Position numbers and translations under genes: made by a program. From Candidatus Omnitrophota bacterium (GTDB taxonomy: Bacteria; Omnitrophota; Gorgyraeia; Zapsychrales; Zapsychraceae), in assembly GCA_020632495.1 (NCBI GenBank), contig JACKFL010000006.1, positions 310,001 to 374,000 of the forward strand: 64,000 nucleotides of DNA. The letters run 5' to 3'. Below are positions 62,414 through 64,000 of this stretch, piece by piece (positions within the stretch are counted from its first letter, which is position 1; every line of letters starts with the position of its first letter). The notes under the pieces are model-generated. The model had not been told where the DNA came from. It was given only the letters and a program-made list of their open reading frames with translations, and searched no databases.

Positions 62414-63612
62414 CACACAATACACTCCTTCCTAAAGTATTTATACTTATAGGTATACAAATCAGATTCTGGATGCGAACAGCCCCGAAAATTCTGTTTA
62501 TCACCCTCGTGTTGCACCTTGTGCTGCCCGTCCTGGTACCCTCCCTTTCGGCCGTCCCGGGCTATGCCCAGGAAGTCCCCGGCCAAGACCCCAGCTTTAG
62601 AGATGTCAAGACCGAGGAAGGTTTTACCCTCGACTTGAAACAGTTGATCGAGCGCTCCAAGAAGAAGATCGAACAGGTCGATGACAAGCTTAAAGACCAG
62701 GCGCGTGATCGGCGGAACCAGCAACGCGAGGCCAAGGCACGCGAGTATTTTGATAAGGCAACCACATTGTACGAACGCGGCGACCTCGATCAGGCGCGCG
62801 AACTGTGGGAAAAGGCCATCAAGATTACCGAACATGAGGAAATGGAGGACTACATCAACCTCAGCGTCCGCCGGCAACGGGTGCAGGAGAAGGCGTTGCG
62901 TAAGGCCGAAAAACGCCGCCTGAGGCGTTTGGAAAAGGAGCGCGGCTACACCGCCAAGGAAGTGAACAAGAAATACCGCGAGGCGGTGAAGTTTTACCGG
63001 GACGAGAAATATCTGGCCGCCAAGGTGGCCTTTGAGGAAGTCGACGAGATGTTCCCCGATCATAAGGCCACCCGCAGTTACATTGCCCTGATCAATGACA
63101 GGATCGAGTCCGATCAGCAAAAGATGATCGAGGACAAACTGAAGAATAAAACCTTCAGCACGGCCAAGTCCAAGGCCCGTTGGAAAAAGGAACTCGAGGA
63201 GGAGGAAAAGGCCCGGCAAAAGGAACTGCGCCGCAGGGCGGACAGCCTGTACGAGGAGGCGGTTCAGTTGTACAAGGACAAACAGTTCAAAGTGGCCAAG
63301 GAAAAGTTCAAACAAGTTGAATGGATGCTTCCGGACTATAAAAATACTATCAAATACCTGGCCCGCATTGATGGTGACATCAAGAAGCACGGCGTGACCT
63401 TTACCGAGGAAGACAAGGTCAAGTATTTTAAAGAGGAGTACAAGCGGATACGCGATCGGGACGATTGGGCCGCCCAGAACAAGGTCGATCCCAAATTGGT
63501 CCGCGAATCGGCGGACGAAGAACGGCGGCAGGAAGAAGCCGCTTTTGTGTACGACGCAGCATTGACGCTGTACAAAAGACTACCACAAGCAGGCCCTGGA
63601 GAAGTTTTATGA
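62410..63612 (+). CDS. Secreted TPR/coiled-coil repeat protein, fragment 1
   Basis: The ATG at 62410 overlaps the restored stop of the preceding gene (ATGA). An ATG at 62472 gives the tightest signal peptide (RTAPKILFITLVLHLVLPVLVPSL...GYAQ). The mature part is highly charged with TPR-like units: AREYFDKATTLYERGDLDQARELWEKAI, YREAVKFYRDEKYLAAKVAFEEVDEMFPDHKATRSYIALI, YEEAVQLYKDKQFKVAKEKFKQVEWMLPDYKNTIKYLARID. It is probably periplasmic and works with the preceding outer-membrane protein. The frame ends early because a run of four A (63574-63577) seems to hold one extra A. Confidence 0.75.
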   Translation: MTHNTLLPKVFILIGIQIRFWMRTAPKILFITLVLHLVLPVLVPSLSAVPGYAQEVPGQDPSFRDVKTEEGFTLDLKQLIERSKKKIEQVDDKLKDQARDRRNQQREAKAREYFDKATTLYERGDLDQARELWEKAIKITEHEEMEDYINLSVRRQRVQEKALRKAEKRRLRRLEKERGYTAKEVNKKYREAVKFYRDEKYLAAKVAFEEVDEMFPDHKATRSYIALINDRIESDQQKMIEDKLKNKTFSTAKSKARWKKELEEEEKARQKELRRRADSLYEEAVQLYKDKQFKVAKEKFKQVEWMLPDYKNTIKYLARIDGDIKKHGVTFTEEDKVKYFKEEYKRIRDRDDWAAQNKVDPKLVRESADEERRQEEAAFVYDAALTLYKRLPQAGPGEVL

Positions 63613-64000
63613 AGTCCAGGCGCTTTATCCCGACTATAAAAAGACACAGTCTTACATCCGCAAGCTTCATAAGAAAGTTCCGGGCAGCGAGAATGATTTT
63701 ACCCGCATGCGGGAGCAGGCACGTAAGTCGGCCGCACCTTTGTTTAAGCCGGCGCCCGGGGTCAACGAACAGGTGATTCGGGCCATCGACGACGAGCAGC
63801 GCAAACGGATCGATCAGGCGGAGGGCAAATACAAACAGGCCCTGGCGTTCTACCAGGAACACAACCTGACGGAGGCGCAGCGCAAATTTATCGAGGTGGA
63901 ATCGATCTATCCAGGGTACAAGGCGACCCGGGATTATCTGAGTCACATTGACGGGGATATCGCGCGGCAGCATACCGAGAAGAAGGACGACAAGAACGGT
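63578..64000 (+). CDS. Secreted TPR/coiled-coil repeat protein, fragment 2 (runs off the window)
   Basis: After removing one A at 63574-63577 the frame continues to the last base: KDYHKQALEKFYEVQAL, then YPDYKKTQSYIRKL, a linker, and a further unit QALAFYQEHNLTEAQRKFIEVE-SIYPGYKATRDYLSHIDGDIA. The repeats match fragment 1 unit for unit (LYPDYKxTxxYL). No stop is reached by 64000. Confidence 0.75.

Noticed and set aside
60823..63390. Very long minus-strand open frame (855 codons)
   Set aside because: It is a shadow of the barrel and TPR genes; the + strand has clear domains, repeats and a signal peptide.
1..64000. tRNA or rRNA genes
   Set aside because: I saw no cloverleaf with conserved T-loop sequence and no rRNA-like stretch on either strand; this was by eye only.

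Overview
The window looks like a chromosomal segment of a Gram-negative, mid-GC uncultivated bacterium. Signs of an outer membrane are several lipoproteins, a lipid-A-type LAB_N protein, ArnT-like glycosyltransferases and a very large secreted protein ending in a predicted beta-barrel. The chorismate-family cluster pheA-hisC-aroF-tyrA-cmk and the multi-TPR, TMTC-like membrane proteins are most reminiscent of Candidatus Omnitrophota. That placement is an inference from gene order and was not tested. Every gene I can support lies on the + strand.

Left part (1-9.3 kb): a dense housekeeping run with many ATGA-type overlaps: ruvA (3' end), scpB, pheA, hisC, aroF, tyrA, cmk, lepA, lepB, a small lipoprotein and plsY. 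Next (9.3-15.4 kb) come an isolated small gene closed by two tandem terminators, a lipoprotein-DsbD-redoxin set for periplasmic thiol chemistry, and a GH15 glucoamylase-like enzyme. From 15.4 to 24.5 kb: a peptidoglycan-binding lipoprotein, an SDR epimerase-like protein, two tandem TMTC-like GT-C/TPR proteins, a PfkB sugar kinase, and a trio of an unknown protein, an HExxH metallopeptidase and an ATP-grasp ligase.

Middle (24.5-37.3 kb): a SirB1-like/HspQ fusion, lexA with a clean promoter and operator-like palindrome, a membrane-anchored beta-propeller, a SPOR protein, an ArnT-like/GT2/LAB_N envelope cassette, a CheY-CheX pair, and a periplasmic redox group (DsbA-like, MauE-like, a Memo-AMMECR1 fusion with an apparent signal peptide, an HTTM-DCC1 fusion). 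Several genes have readable promoters of the form TTGnnn-17-TAGAAT.

Right part (37.3-64 kb): a surface-protein region. An AT-rich patch holds a transposase-like RAYT gene that has lost one histidine of its HUH motif. It is flanked on both sides by short motifs at exact 25-bp spacing. Then follows a giant, Sec-exported, tail-fibre-like protein (38910 to 53267) made of about 114-residue repeats. Its middle (about 42.3-51.7 kb) is unreadable in any single frame and most resembles uncorrected sequencing or assembly error within a repeat array. A second giant gene (53549 to 62413; beta-rich repeats, Ig-like, DUF11-like and SdrD-B-like domains, predicted barrel) and a following secreted TPR protein (62410 to beyond the window) are broken by five single-base indels, four of them in homopolymers. 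I treat these as likely sequence errors. The upstream regions of the two giant genes share a block ending at the -35 box, suggesting co-regulation.
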